Part shown: piece by piece, positions 1 through 5,031 of the stretch
How the letters are laid out: every line of letters starts with the position of its first letter
How positions within the stretch are numbered: position 1 is the first letter of the stretch
Origin: an uncultured Clostridia bacterium
Lineage (GTDB): Bacteria > Bacillota > Clostridia > RUG12999
NCBI GenBank assembly: GCA_949739095.1
Contig: CATIYX010000281.1
Location: 1 to 5,031, forward strand
DNA length: 5,031 bases
Direction of reading: 5' to 3'
Position numbers and translations under genes: made by a program
The notes under the pieces: model-generated
The model's input: only the letters and a program-made list of their open reading frames with translations
The model's database searches: none
Told to the model about the DNA's origin: nothing

Positions 1-1
1 A

Positions 2-1006
2 CTGCGTGCATTTGGTCCCAGCGCCAAGGCGGCGGAAATTGAAGCCAGTAAAGTCTATGCAAAAGAGCTCATGCGGAAATATAACATCCCGACAGCGGGA
101 TATGAGGTGTTTGACGATCCAGAGAAGGCGTTGGATTACATCAAAGCGCAGGGAATCTATCCGGCGGTAATTAAAGCAGAAGGTTTGGCGCTGGGCAAAG
201 GTGTGGTGCTGGCAAAAGATTTTGAGGAAGCAAAAGAAGCGGTGGAAAACATGATGGTTCAAAAAATCTTTGGCGATTCCGGCAGCCGCATTGTGGTGGA
301 AGAATTTTTAACAGGACCAGAGGTGTCCGTGCTGGCGTTTACGGACGGCAAAACGGTTGTACCGATGGTGAGTGCACAGGACCATAAACGTGCATATGAC
401 CACGATGAAGGTCCTAATACTGGTGGCATGGGAACGTTTTCACCCAGCCGGATTTATACGCAGACATTGGCAAAACAGTGCATGGAAGAAATTTTTCAGC
501 CGACCATTGATGGTCTTGTTAAAGAAGGACGTCCATTCCACGGCACGATTTATTTTGGACTGATGATAACGGAGAAAGGTCCCAAGGTCATTGAATATAA
601 CTCCCGTTTCGGTGACCCGGAAACACAGGTGGTACTGCCGCGCTTGAAAAGCGATTTGTTTGATATCATGAATGCGACCATTGACGGAACTTTGGAAAAG
701 GTGCCGGTAGAATGGGAGGACAATGCAGCGGTATGCGTCGTGGCAGCTTCCGGCGGATATCCCGGGAAATATCAGACAGGCTATGAAATTGCGGGTCTGG
801 AAGCGGCGGAAGAAGATGAAAATGTGACGGTGTTCCATGCGGGTACGTCCTATGACAGCGGATTGTTTAAAACCGCGGGCGGACGCGTATTGGGCGTGAC
901 AGCGGTGGACGATGATTTAGATAAAGCAATTCGGCGGGCATATGCGGCGGTGGACAAAGTAGCATTTCCGGCAATGCATTTCCGCAAGGATATTGGTATT
1001 AAATAA
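2..1006 (+). CDS. purD: Phosphoribosylamine-glycine ligase (GAR synthetase), 5' truncated
   Basis: This cytoplasmic ATP-grasp enzyme joins glycine to 5-phosphoribosylamine to give GAR, the second committed step of purine synthesis. The reading frame is open from base 2, beginning LRAFGPSAKAAEIEASK, which matches PurD at about residue 90. The ATG at 71 is therefore an internal methionine, not the start. The 334 visible residues, against a usual 420-430, mean about 90 N-terminal residues (the N-domain) lie outside the window. Landmarks by local numbering: the ATP-grasp nucleotide region KAEGLALGKGVV (58-69), the PurD hallmark DHKRAYDHDEGPNTGGMG (127-144), the metal/ATP signature EYNSRFGDPE (198-207), and the C-domain motifs SGGYPG (250-255) and HAGT (279-282). 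The C-terminus is intact (FRKDIGIK, then TAA). A strong terminator follows 2 nt after the stop, so purD is probably the last gene of a purine operon; the rest of that operon is not visible. Confidence 0.97.
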   Translation: MRAFGPSAKAAEIEASKVYAKELMRKYNIPTAGYEVFDDPEKALDYIKAQGIYPAVIKAEGLALGKGVVLAKDFEEAKEAVENMMVQKIFGDSGSRIVVEEFLTGPEVSVLAFTDGKTVVPMVSAQDHKRAYDHDEGPNTGGMGTFSPSRIYTQTLAKQCMEEIFQPTIDGLVKEGRPFHGTIYFGLMITEKGPKVIEYNSRFGDPETQVVLPRLKSDLFDIMNATIDGTLEKVPVEWEDNAAVCVVAASGGYPGKYQTGYEIAGLEAAEEDENVTVFHAGTSYDSGLFKTAGGRVLGVTAVDDDLDKAIRRAYAAVDKVAFPAMHFRKDIGIK

Positions 1007-1007
1007 G

Positions 1008-1046
1008 AAAACGCTGCATGAAAAACATTTTTCATGCAGCGTTTTT
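1008..1046 (+). terminator. Rho-independent terminator after purD
   Basis: The left arm (1008-1025: AAAA, CGCTGCATG, AAAAA) and right arm (1028-1045: TTTTT, CATGCAGCG, TTTT) are perfect reverse complements over 18 bp, separated by only CA. In RNA the innermost A-U pairs would open to form a realistic loop. The GC-richer core CGCTGCATG is followed by a run of five T (1042-1046), giving the U-tail. The A-run on the left means the minus strand also shows hairpin plus T-run, so the element could work in both directions, although no minus-strand gene here needs it. It begins just after the purD stop codon. Confidence 0.93.
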
Positions 1047-1048
1047 CA

Positions 1049-1077
1049 TGGACAAATTTAATGTTTTGCGTTATAAT
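1049..1077 (+). promoter_or_regulatory. Sigma-A-type promoter for the acetyltransferase pair
   Basis: The -35 hexamer TGGACA (1049-1054; 5 of 6 to TTGACA) is separated by exactly 17 bp from a perfect -10 hexamer TATAAT (1072-1077). The expected transcription start is near 1084, giving a short leader of about 30 nt before the ribosome binding site and start codon of the first GNAT gene. The -35 starts 2 bp after the terminator's T-run, so transcription of purD ends and a new unit begins within a few tens of bases. No operator-like symmetry was seen over the -10. Confidence 0.85.
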
Positions 1078-1104
1078 GATGTTACAGTATATTAAAAAAA
1101 GCAT

Positions 1105-1109
1105 AGGAG
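1105..1109 (+). promoter_or_regulatory. Ribosome binding site deciding the first GNAT start
   Basis: AGGAG sits upstream of two consecutive in-frame ATG codons, at 1113 and 1116. The gap is 3 nt to the first and 6 nt to the second. The second spacing is within the usual range, so translation most likely begins at 1116. The difference is one methionine. Confidence 0.75.
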
Positions 1110-1115
1110 TATATG

Positions 1116-1601
1116 ATGGATTATATCATTAGAGAGATACAAGAAACGGAGTATCATCTGCTAAACGATTTTCTCTACGAAGCAATTTATATACCGGAAG
1201 GAATGCAAAGACCACCGCGGGATATTATATATGAACCATCGATGCAAGTTTATGTACGGAATTTTGGGAAAGAAAAAAGTGATTGTGGATTTGTGGCAGT
1301 TGCCAAGAAAAAAGTAGTTGGAGCTGTGTGGGCTAGAATCATGAACGACTATGGGCATATTGATGACGATACACCTTCACTGGCTTTGGCAATTTATGAC
1401 GGATATCGTGGGCGTGGAATGGGAACCGCGCTGATGAAAACTGTGATGTGCAAGCTGCGAGAGATGGAATATTCTGTTGTTTCTTTATCAGTACAAAAAT
1501 CAAATCCGGCGTTGTATTTATATCAGAAATTAGGTTTTGAAGCCGTAGAAACAGAAATGGGAGAAAACGAAGAAGAAATCATTATGCGATGTATGTTATG
1601 A
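1116..1601 (+). CDS. GNAT family N-acetyltransferase (Acetyltransf_1 type)
   Basis: Predicted cytoplasmic acetyl-CoA-dependent acetyltransferase of 161 residues; the acceptor substrate is unknown. The N-terminus (IREIQETEYHLLNDFLYEAIYIPEG) and the segment ARIMNDYGHIDDDTPSLALAIY are characteristic of a common Firmicute GNAT subfamily seen as single-domain proteins. The acetyl-CoA pyrophosphate-binding loop (motif A, R/QxxGxG/A) is RGRGMG at residues 98-103, followed by helix GTALMKTVM. Motif B is NPALYLYQKLGFE (130-142). Length is normal for a one-domain GNAT and there is no signal peptide or membrane segment. The start at 1116 is preferred over 1113 from ribosome-binding-site spacing. It has its own promoter and lies 76 nt upstream of a second GNAT gene with no terminator between them, so the pair is probably co-transcribed. 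Two hand-counted 60-base stretches (1261-1320 and 1501-1560) are about 35-37% GC, lower than sampled purD and recG. Family assignment is firm; function is not known. Confidence 0.92.
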   Translation: MDYIIREIQETEYHLLNDFLYEAIYIPEGMQRPPRDIIYEPSMQVYVRNFGKEKSDCGFVAVAKKKVVGAVWARIMNDYGHIDDDTPSLALAIYDGYRGRGMGTALMKTVMCKLREMEYSVVSLSVQKSNPALYLYQKLGFEAVETEMGENEEEIIMRCML

Positions 1602-1660
1602 TGGTGAGATGTGAAGGCACAGAGAAAAATGCGGTAATAAAATACGCGCCGCGCTATGCG

Positions 1661-1668
1661 AAAAGGAG
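1661..1668 (+). promoter_or_regulatory. Ribosome binding site deciding the second GNAT start
   Basis: AAAAGGAG directly abuts an in-frame TTG at 1669 (no spacing) and lies 9 nt before the ATG at 1678. Initiation at the TTG would leave no room between the anti-SD helix and the P site, so ATG 1678 is taken as the start and the product is three residues shorter than the longest open frame. Confidence 0.8.
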
Positions 1669-1677
1669 TTGAATACC

Positions 1678-2235
1678 ATGTTGACACATATCGGAACGCA
1701 GACCATTGAAACGGAGCGATTAATTTTGCGCCGCTTTACGTACAGTGATGATGATGCAATGCTAAAATACTGGATTGCAGATGAAAAGATTCAATCGCTC
1801 TATTCGGAACCGGTCTATACCACCAAAGAGGCAGTGAAAGAGTTGCTGGACAAATATATTGCGTCCTATGAACATGAGGACTATTATAGATGGGCAATTA
1901 TTGAAAAAGTATCAGGGGAATGTATTGGTCAGATTGCCTATTTTCTGGTGGACAGCAAAAATCATTTTGCGGAAATTGAATATTGTATCGGTGCAGCGTT
2001 TCAGTGCAGAGGATATGCCACAGAAGCAACAAAAGTAGTGATAAGCTATGGCTTTGAAAAAATAAATCTGCATAAAGTGCAGATATGTACCAAAACAATC
2101 AACAAGCCATCACAGCGGGTCATTGAAAAGTGCGGCTTCGTTTACGAAGGTACCCTGCGCGATTATTTCTATATGAATAATCAATATATTGGCAGATTGT
2201 ATTATTCTATGCTGAGAAATGAGTTTAACAAATAG
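1678..2235 (+). CDS. RimJ/RimL-like GNAT N-acetyltransferase (Acetyltransf_3 type)
   Basis: Predicted cytoplasmic acetyl-CoA-dependent acetyltransferase of 185 residues. It opens with the RimJ/RimL-type signature TIETERLILRRFTYSD (9-24), in which ERLxLR is the first strand. It continues with a central GQIAYFLVD strand (84-92) and AEIEYCIG (98-105), then the acetyl-CoA-binding motif A QCRGYATEA (109-117; QxxGxA). The motif-B region NKPSQRVIEKCGFVYEGTLRDYF (142-164) has the NxxSxRVIEKxGF pattern typical of this branch. RimJ/RimL themselves acetylate ribosomal protein N-termini, but many relatives act on small molecules or antibiotics, so the substrate cannot be assigned. The ATG at 1678 is chosen over an upstream TTG by ribosome-binding-site spacing. 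It follows the first GNAT by 76 nt without a terminator and probably shares its transcript. It belongs to a different GNAT subfamily, so the pair is not a recent duplication. No terminator is visible after its TAG. Confidence 0.93.
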   Translation: MLTHIGTQTIETERLILRRFTYSDDDAMLKYWIADEKIQSLYSEPVYTTKEAVKELLDKYIASYEHEDYYRWAIIEKVSGECIGQIAYFLVDSKNHFAEIEYCIGAAFQCRGYATEATKVVISYGFEKINLHKVQICTKTINKPSQRVIEKCGFVYEGTLRDYFYMNNQYIGRLYYSMLRNEFNK

Positions 2236-2257
2236 TTAAAAAAATTTCCTGAAAGTT

Positions 2258-2273
2258 AACAATTGTTCAATTG
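2258..2273 (+). repeat. Operator-like CAATTG palindromes next to the regulator promoter
   Basis: Two copies of the self-complementary hexamer CAATTG (2260-2265 and 2268-2273) lie 8 bp apart start to start. The first is embedded in the 10-bp palindrome AACAATTGTT (2258-2267). The second overlaps the -35 hexamer at 2271. The position suggests an operator, possibly for autoregulation by the Xre protein encoded immediately downstream. Short AT-rich palindromes arise easily by chance, so this is a candidate only. Confidence 0.4.
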
Positions 2274-2299
2274 TATTTTCCGTGCCTGTGTGGTATGCT
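2271..2299 (+). promoter_or_regulatory. Extended -10 promoter for the Xre-TPR regulator
   Basis: The -35 TTGTAT (2271-2276) and the -10 TATGCT (2294-2299) are separated by 17 bp, and the -10 is preceded by TGG at 2291-2293, giving the extended -10 form TGnTATnnT. The predicted start of transcription near 2306 leaves a leader of about 45 nt. The A/T-rich tract upstream (2236-2247) could act as an UP element. The -35 is imperfect, which the extended -10 would compensate for. This promoter probably serves the regulator and, by read-through, recG. Confidence 0.72.
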
Positions 2300-2349
2300 A
2301 AAGACAGCAGAGGCCGATGCGAGTTTACGAGCACAGGAGGAACGAATAA

Positions 2350-3381
2350 ATGCAAATAGGAGAAGTGATACGCAGCAGCAGAAAGAAAATAGGGTTAACG
2401 CAGGAGGAGATGGCGAACCGTCTCGGCGTGAGTACACCGGCGGTGAACAAATGGGAAAACGGAAATTCCATGCCGGACATCACCTTGCTTGCGCCCATTG
2501 CCAGATTGCTGGAAATAACAACGGATATCCTGCTGTCTTTTCAGGAGCAACTGACGGACGGTGAAGTGAATGCACTTATTAAGGAACTGGATGACAAGTT
2601 AAAAAAGGAATCCTATGCGGAAACATTTGCATGGGCAAAAAAACAAATGCAGCGATATCCAAATTGCGAAACGTTGATGTTTCGCATGGCGCTGGTATTG
2701 GACGCACGGCGGTGTTTGAATGAAGTCCCGGACAGTGAAACATATGACAGCAATATCATCAGATGGTATACCGATGCATTAAACAGCGGCAGCGAGGATG
2801 TCAGGGAGACCGCTGCAGATTCTTTGTTTGGTTTTTATGTGAGAAAAGGGCAGCATGAAAAAGCGGAGGAATATCTGCAATATTTTGGGGAGCAGAATCC
2901 GGAGCGAAAACGAAAACAGGCGGTTATCTACAGCAAAACAGACCGTATGCGTGAGGCATATCAGACGTATGAGGAGTTGTTGTTTAACGGCTATCAAATG
3001 ATGAGTATGGTGTTTCACAGTATCTATACGCTGAGGGTGCAAGAGAAGGACAAGGAAAAAGCGCATATGTTGGTGGACAAACAAAAACAGTTGGCACGGG
3101 TGTTTGATATGGGGGAATATCAGGCGGTTTCTGCCGGACTTGAGCTGGCTGTGGCAGAACAAGATAGTGAAAAAACGATTGCAATAATGGAGAGAATGCT
3201 TGCAAGCATAGAAGAAATATGCGCTTTTCATAAGTCGCCGCTATACGAGCATATGACATTTCAGCCGCCACGCGAAGAATTTCTGGCAGAAATCAGAAAG
3301 AATTTACTGAACAATTTTCGGGATGAAGAAACTTTTGACTTCTTAAAGGGCAACAAACGGTGGCAGGACTTGGTGCGCTAG
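2350..3381 (+). CDS. Xre-family HTH transcriptional regulator with TPR-like C-terminal domain
   Basis: A 343-residue predicted DNA-binding regulator. The N-terminal HTH_3/Cro-CI domain spans about residues 3-62: LTQEEMANRLGV is the first two-helix segment and STPAVNKWENGNSMPDI (28-44) carries the recognition helix and the WExGxxxPD signature. The rest (about 70-343) is almost wholly helical. It contains TPR-like units, best seen at 154-183 (ETAADSLFGFYVRKGQHEKAEEYLQYFGEQ) and 188-218, and ends in a charged tail with FDFLKGNKRW. No signal peptide, membrane segment or enzyme motif is visible. A strong AGGAGG (2335-2340) lies 9 nt before ATG 2350. HTH-plus-TPR regulators of this size are frequent in Clostridia; some distant relatives (the RRNPPA group) sense secreted peptides, but no pheromone-precursor gene is visible nearby. 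The target genes are unknown; autoregulation is an inference. It lies 78 nt upstream of recG. Confidence 0.9.
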   Translation: MQIGEVIRSSRKKIGLTQEEMANRLGVSTPAVNKWENGNSMPDITLLAPIARLLEITTDILLSFQEQLTDGEVNALIKELDDKLKKESYAETFAWAKKQMQRYPNCETLMFRMALVLDARRCLNEVPDSETYDSNIIRWYTDALNSGSEDVRETAADSLFGFYVRKGQHEKAEEYLQYFGEQNPERKRKQAVIYSKTDRMREAYQTYEELLFNGYQMMSMVFHSIYTLRVQEKDKEKAHMLVDKQKQLARVFDMGEYQAVSAGLELAVAEQDSEKTIAIMERMLASIEEICAFHKSPLYEHMTFQPPREEFLAEIRKNLLNNFRDEETFDFLKGNKRWQDLVR

Positions 3382-3459
3382 CGGCAGTGAGGAAAGTAAA
3401 TGCGGTGCAAAAGTAGGATGTAAAAAAACAGTTGAAAAGTGGTATGGAGGAACGGTAAC
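3382..3459 (+). other. Gap between the regulator and recG, no terminator seen
   Basis: These 78 nt contain no hairpin followed by a T-run and no good sigma-A promoter. TTGAAA at 3432-3437 lacks a usable -10 at a proper distance. The recG ribosome binding site GGAGG lies at 3446-3450. A 7-codon frame (ATG 3400 to TAA 3423, MRCKSRM) is preceded by GAGGA at 3389-3393 with 6-nt spacing. It could be translated but may equally be chance. The simplest reading is that the regulator and recG are transcribed together. Confidence 0.55.
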
Positions 3460-5031
3460 ATGGAAGAAATGAAAAAAAGCATTAAATTTGTGAAGGGTGT
3501 TGGGGAAGCCAGAGCAAAGCTGCTGGAAAAACTCGGCATTCGCACAGTAGAGGACATGTTATATTTCTTTCCGCGTTATGTAGAAGACCGTTCCTCCTAT
3601 AAAAGCATTCACCAGTGGGCAGACGGCGAGACAGTCTATTTTCAGGGAACCGTCTACCGTGAGATGATGGAGAACCGTATTAAACGAAATATGGTAGTGT
3701 ATACCCTGATTGTGGAAAATGATGGGGAGTTTGCCAATATGGTGTGGTTCAACAATAAATATCTCAAAGATGTGTTTGAGGTGGGCAAGACCTATCAGTT
3801 TTATGGCAAGGTTAGCATCAAATATGGCAAAAAGCAAATCACCAATCCAACTTATGAGCCGTTGGACAGCAATTTACATACCGGACGCGTCGTTCCGACC
3901 TATGCTCTGACGGACAAGTTATATCAAAAAAATATTCGCGCCATTGCAAAAAATTGTCTGGATATGATGGGCGGAAAAATCAAGGAATATATTCCCGCGT
4001 GGGTGCGGGAGGAATATGGGCTGAGTGAAATCAACTATGCCATTTCCTCTATCCATTTTCCGCAGAACATGGACGACTATAACATCGCGCGCTACCGGTT
4101 GGTGTTTGAGGAATTGCTCATGCTGCAATTGGGACTGTTCAGCATGAAACAGGTCAAGCATACGGAGCACGCGCCTATAATACCCGCGCAAAAAGCGATG
4201 CAGGAATTTAAAGAGAAGCTGCCGTTTTCCCTGACAGGCGCACAGCAAAACGTATTAAAAGAAATTGCAGCAGACTTGGAGAAAGACACCCCCATGAGTC
4301 GTCTGGTCCAAGGAGACGTCGGCAGCGGGAAAACGGTGGTGGCATTTGCGGCGATTTGGGCGGCAGTGCAGCAGGGAATGCAGGGAGCATTGATGGCACC
4401 AACAGAAGTGCTTGCCAGCCAGCATTATGAAACGGCACTGCATTATTTTGCGGAAGAAGAAGTCGCGCTGCTGACAGGCAGCGTGACAGGTAAAAAGAAA
4501 CAGGAGACACTTGCGCGTGTTTGTAGCGGCAGCGCAAAATGTGTGATTGGCACACATGCGCTGATTGAGGATACGGTGGAATTTGCAAATTTGGGACTGG
4601 TGGTGACGGACGAGCAGCATCGGTTCGGCGTGAACCAGCGGGCAAAACTTAGCCAAAAAGGCGGCAGTCCGCATATGCTGGTGATGTCGGCAACGCCTAT
4701 TCCGCGGACGCTTGCGCTGATATTATATGGCGATTTGGATATTTCGGTGGTGAATGAAATGCCGCCGGGGCGTACGCCGGTCAAAACCTATGTCATAGAA
4801 GAAGAACTCCGCGACCGTGCCTATGGCTTTGCAGGAAAACATATTGCGGCGGGACGGCAGGCGTATGTGGTATGTCCTTTGGTGGAAGAATCGGAAAAGA
4901 TAGATACCAAAGCGGCGACAGAACTTGCACAGCAGCTTGCAATGATGTTTTCACAGTATCAGGTGGAATTGTTGCATGGGAAAATGCGTCCCAAACAGAA
5001 AAATGAAATCATGCAGCGGTTTGCGGCGGGA
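3460..5031 (+). CDS. recG: ATP-dependent DNA helicase RecG, 3' truncated by window edge
   Basis: RecG is an SF2 double-stranded DNA translocase that remodels stalled replication forks and Holliday-type junctions. The frame runs open from ATG 3460 to the last base, giving 524 residues of a usual 670-690. The start is supported by GGAGG (3446-3450) with 9-nt spacing. The N-terminal helical/HhH-like segment KFVKGVGEARAKLLEKLGI (9-27) is followed by FFPRYVEDRS and the wedge OB-fold (about 58-135). Helicase landmarks: FSLTGAQ (256-262), Walker A GDVGSGKT (285-292, Lys291), motif Ia APTEVLASQH (313-322), motif II DEQHRFG (384-390), motif III SATPIPRT (410-417), PPGRTPVKTY (435-444), QAYVVCPLVEESE (467-479) and HGKM (506-509). 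All visible catalytic residues are present. Motifs V and VI and the C-terminal TRG region lie beyond the window. recG is commonly a housekeeping gene; here it is preceded by an Xre-TPR regulator. Confidence 0.97.
   Translation, partial: MEEMKKSIKFVKGVGEARAKLLEKLGIRTVEDMLYFFPRYVEDRSSYKSIHQWADGETVYFQGTVYREMMENRIKRNMVVYTLIVENDGEFANMVWFNNKYLKDVFEVGKTYQFYGKVSIKYGKKQITNPTYEPLDSNLHTGRVVPTYALTDKLYQKNIRAIAKNCLDMMGGKIKEYIPAWVREEYGLSEINYAISSIHFPQNMDDYNIARYRLVFEELLMLQLGLFSMKQVKHTEHAPIIPAQKAMQEFKEKLPFSLTGAQQNVLKEIAADLEKDTPMSRLVQGDVGSGKTVVAFAAIWAAVQQGMQGALMAPTEVLASQHYETALHYFAEEEVALLTGSVTGKKKQETLARVCSGSAKCVIGTHALIEDTVEFANLGLVVTDEQHRFGVNQRAKLSQKGGSPHMLVMSATPIPRTLALILYGDLDISVVNEMPPGRTPVKTYVIEEELRDRAYGFAGKHIAAGRQAYVVCPLVEESEKIDTKAATELAQQLAMMFSQYQVELLHGKMRPKQKNEIMQRFAAG

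Noticed and set aside
440..1104. Minus-strand open frames opposite the purD C-terminal half and the purD-GNAT gap
   Set aside because: One is antisense to conserved PurD motifs. The other would run across the terminator and the promoter. Neither has a recognisable domain.
1642..1657. Small GC-rich hairpin (ATA-GCG stem with bulge) upstream of the second GNAT
   Set aside because: Only six pairs with a bulge and a 3-nt loop, and no T-run follows, so it is not a terminator. It might slightly affect access to the adjacent ribosome binding site but cannot be supported further.
2271..2564. Plus-strand frame of 97 codons overlapping the start of the Xre gene
   Set aside because: It begins at a TTG inside the promoter -35, has no ribosome binding site, and overlaps the well-supported HTH domain in another frame.
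3375..3384. CGCTAGCG palindrome at the regulator stop codon
   Set aside because: An 8-bp self-complementary sequence with no loop and no T-run. It cannot form a terminator and is explained by coding sequence plus the TAG stop.
3432..3460. Possible recG promoter beginning with TTGAAA
   Set aside because: At 17-bp spacing the -10 would be GTAACA, which overlaps the recG start codon and matches the consensus poorly.
4208..4784. Three overlapping minus-strand open frames opposite recG (4208-4645, 4255-4674, 4443-4784)
   Set aside because: They lie fully antisense to the conserved helicase motifs of recG, their translations show low-complexity Cys/Pro/Ser/Arg-rich sequence without recognisable domains, and they overlap each other. 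They are shadows of the recG codon pattern.
1..5031. Search for CRISPR arrays, tRNA/rRNA genes, insertion sequences, phage genes, toxin-antitoxin or defence modules
   Set aside because: No spaced direct repeats, structured RNA signatures, transposase or integrase motifs, or terminal inverted repeats were seen. The Xre gene has no adjacent toxin-like partner.

Overview
The window looks like chromosomal DNA from a low-to-moderate GC Firmicute, most likely a Clostridia/Lachnospiraceae-type gut anaerobe. This is inferred from strong AGGAGG-type ribosome binding sites, sigma-A-like promoters, a U-tailed intrinsic terminator and the protein sequences themselves. The genus cannot be fixed by eye. 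All five genes lie on the + strand.

Layout: (1) Positions 2-1006 hold the 3' part of purD (GAR synthetase, de novo purine synthesis), ended by a near-perfect hairpin terminator at 1008-1046. (2) Only 2 bp after the terminator's T-run comes a clear promoter (TGGACA, 17 bp, TATAAT). It drives two tandem acetyltransferase genes of different GNAT subfamilies (1116-1601 and 1678-2235); hand-counted stretches of these are mostly lower in GC than sampled purD and recG. (3) A second promoter with an extended -10 (2271-2299), beside an operator-like pair of CAATTG palindromes, precedes a 343-residue regulator with an N-terminal Xre-type helix-turn-helix and a C-terminal TPR-like helical domain (2350-3381). 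(4) After a 78-nt gap with no convincing terminator or promoter comes recG (3460 to the window end), a branch-migrating DNA helicase cut off by the edge after 524 codons.

How they fit together: purD is transcriptionally separated from what follows. The two GNAT genes probably form one unit, and recG may be read from the regulator's promoter. The GNATs and the regulator look like a small accessory block between two housekeeping genes. No RNA gene, CRISPR array, insertion sequence, phage gene or attachment site was seen. I found no convincing undescribed system. The most interesting points are the possible Xre-TPR/recG co-transcription, the operator-like repeats at the regulator promoter, and the compact terminator/promoter junction after purD.
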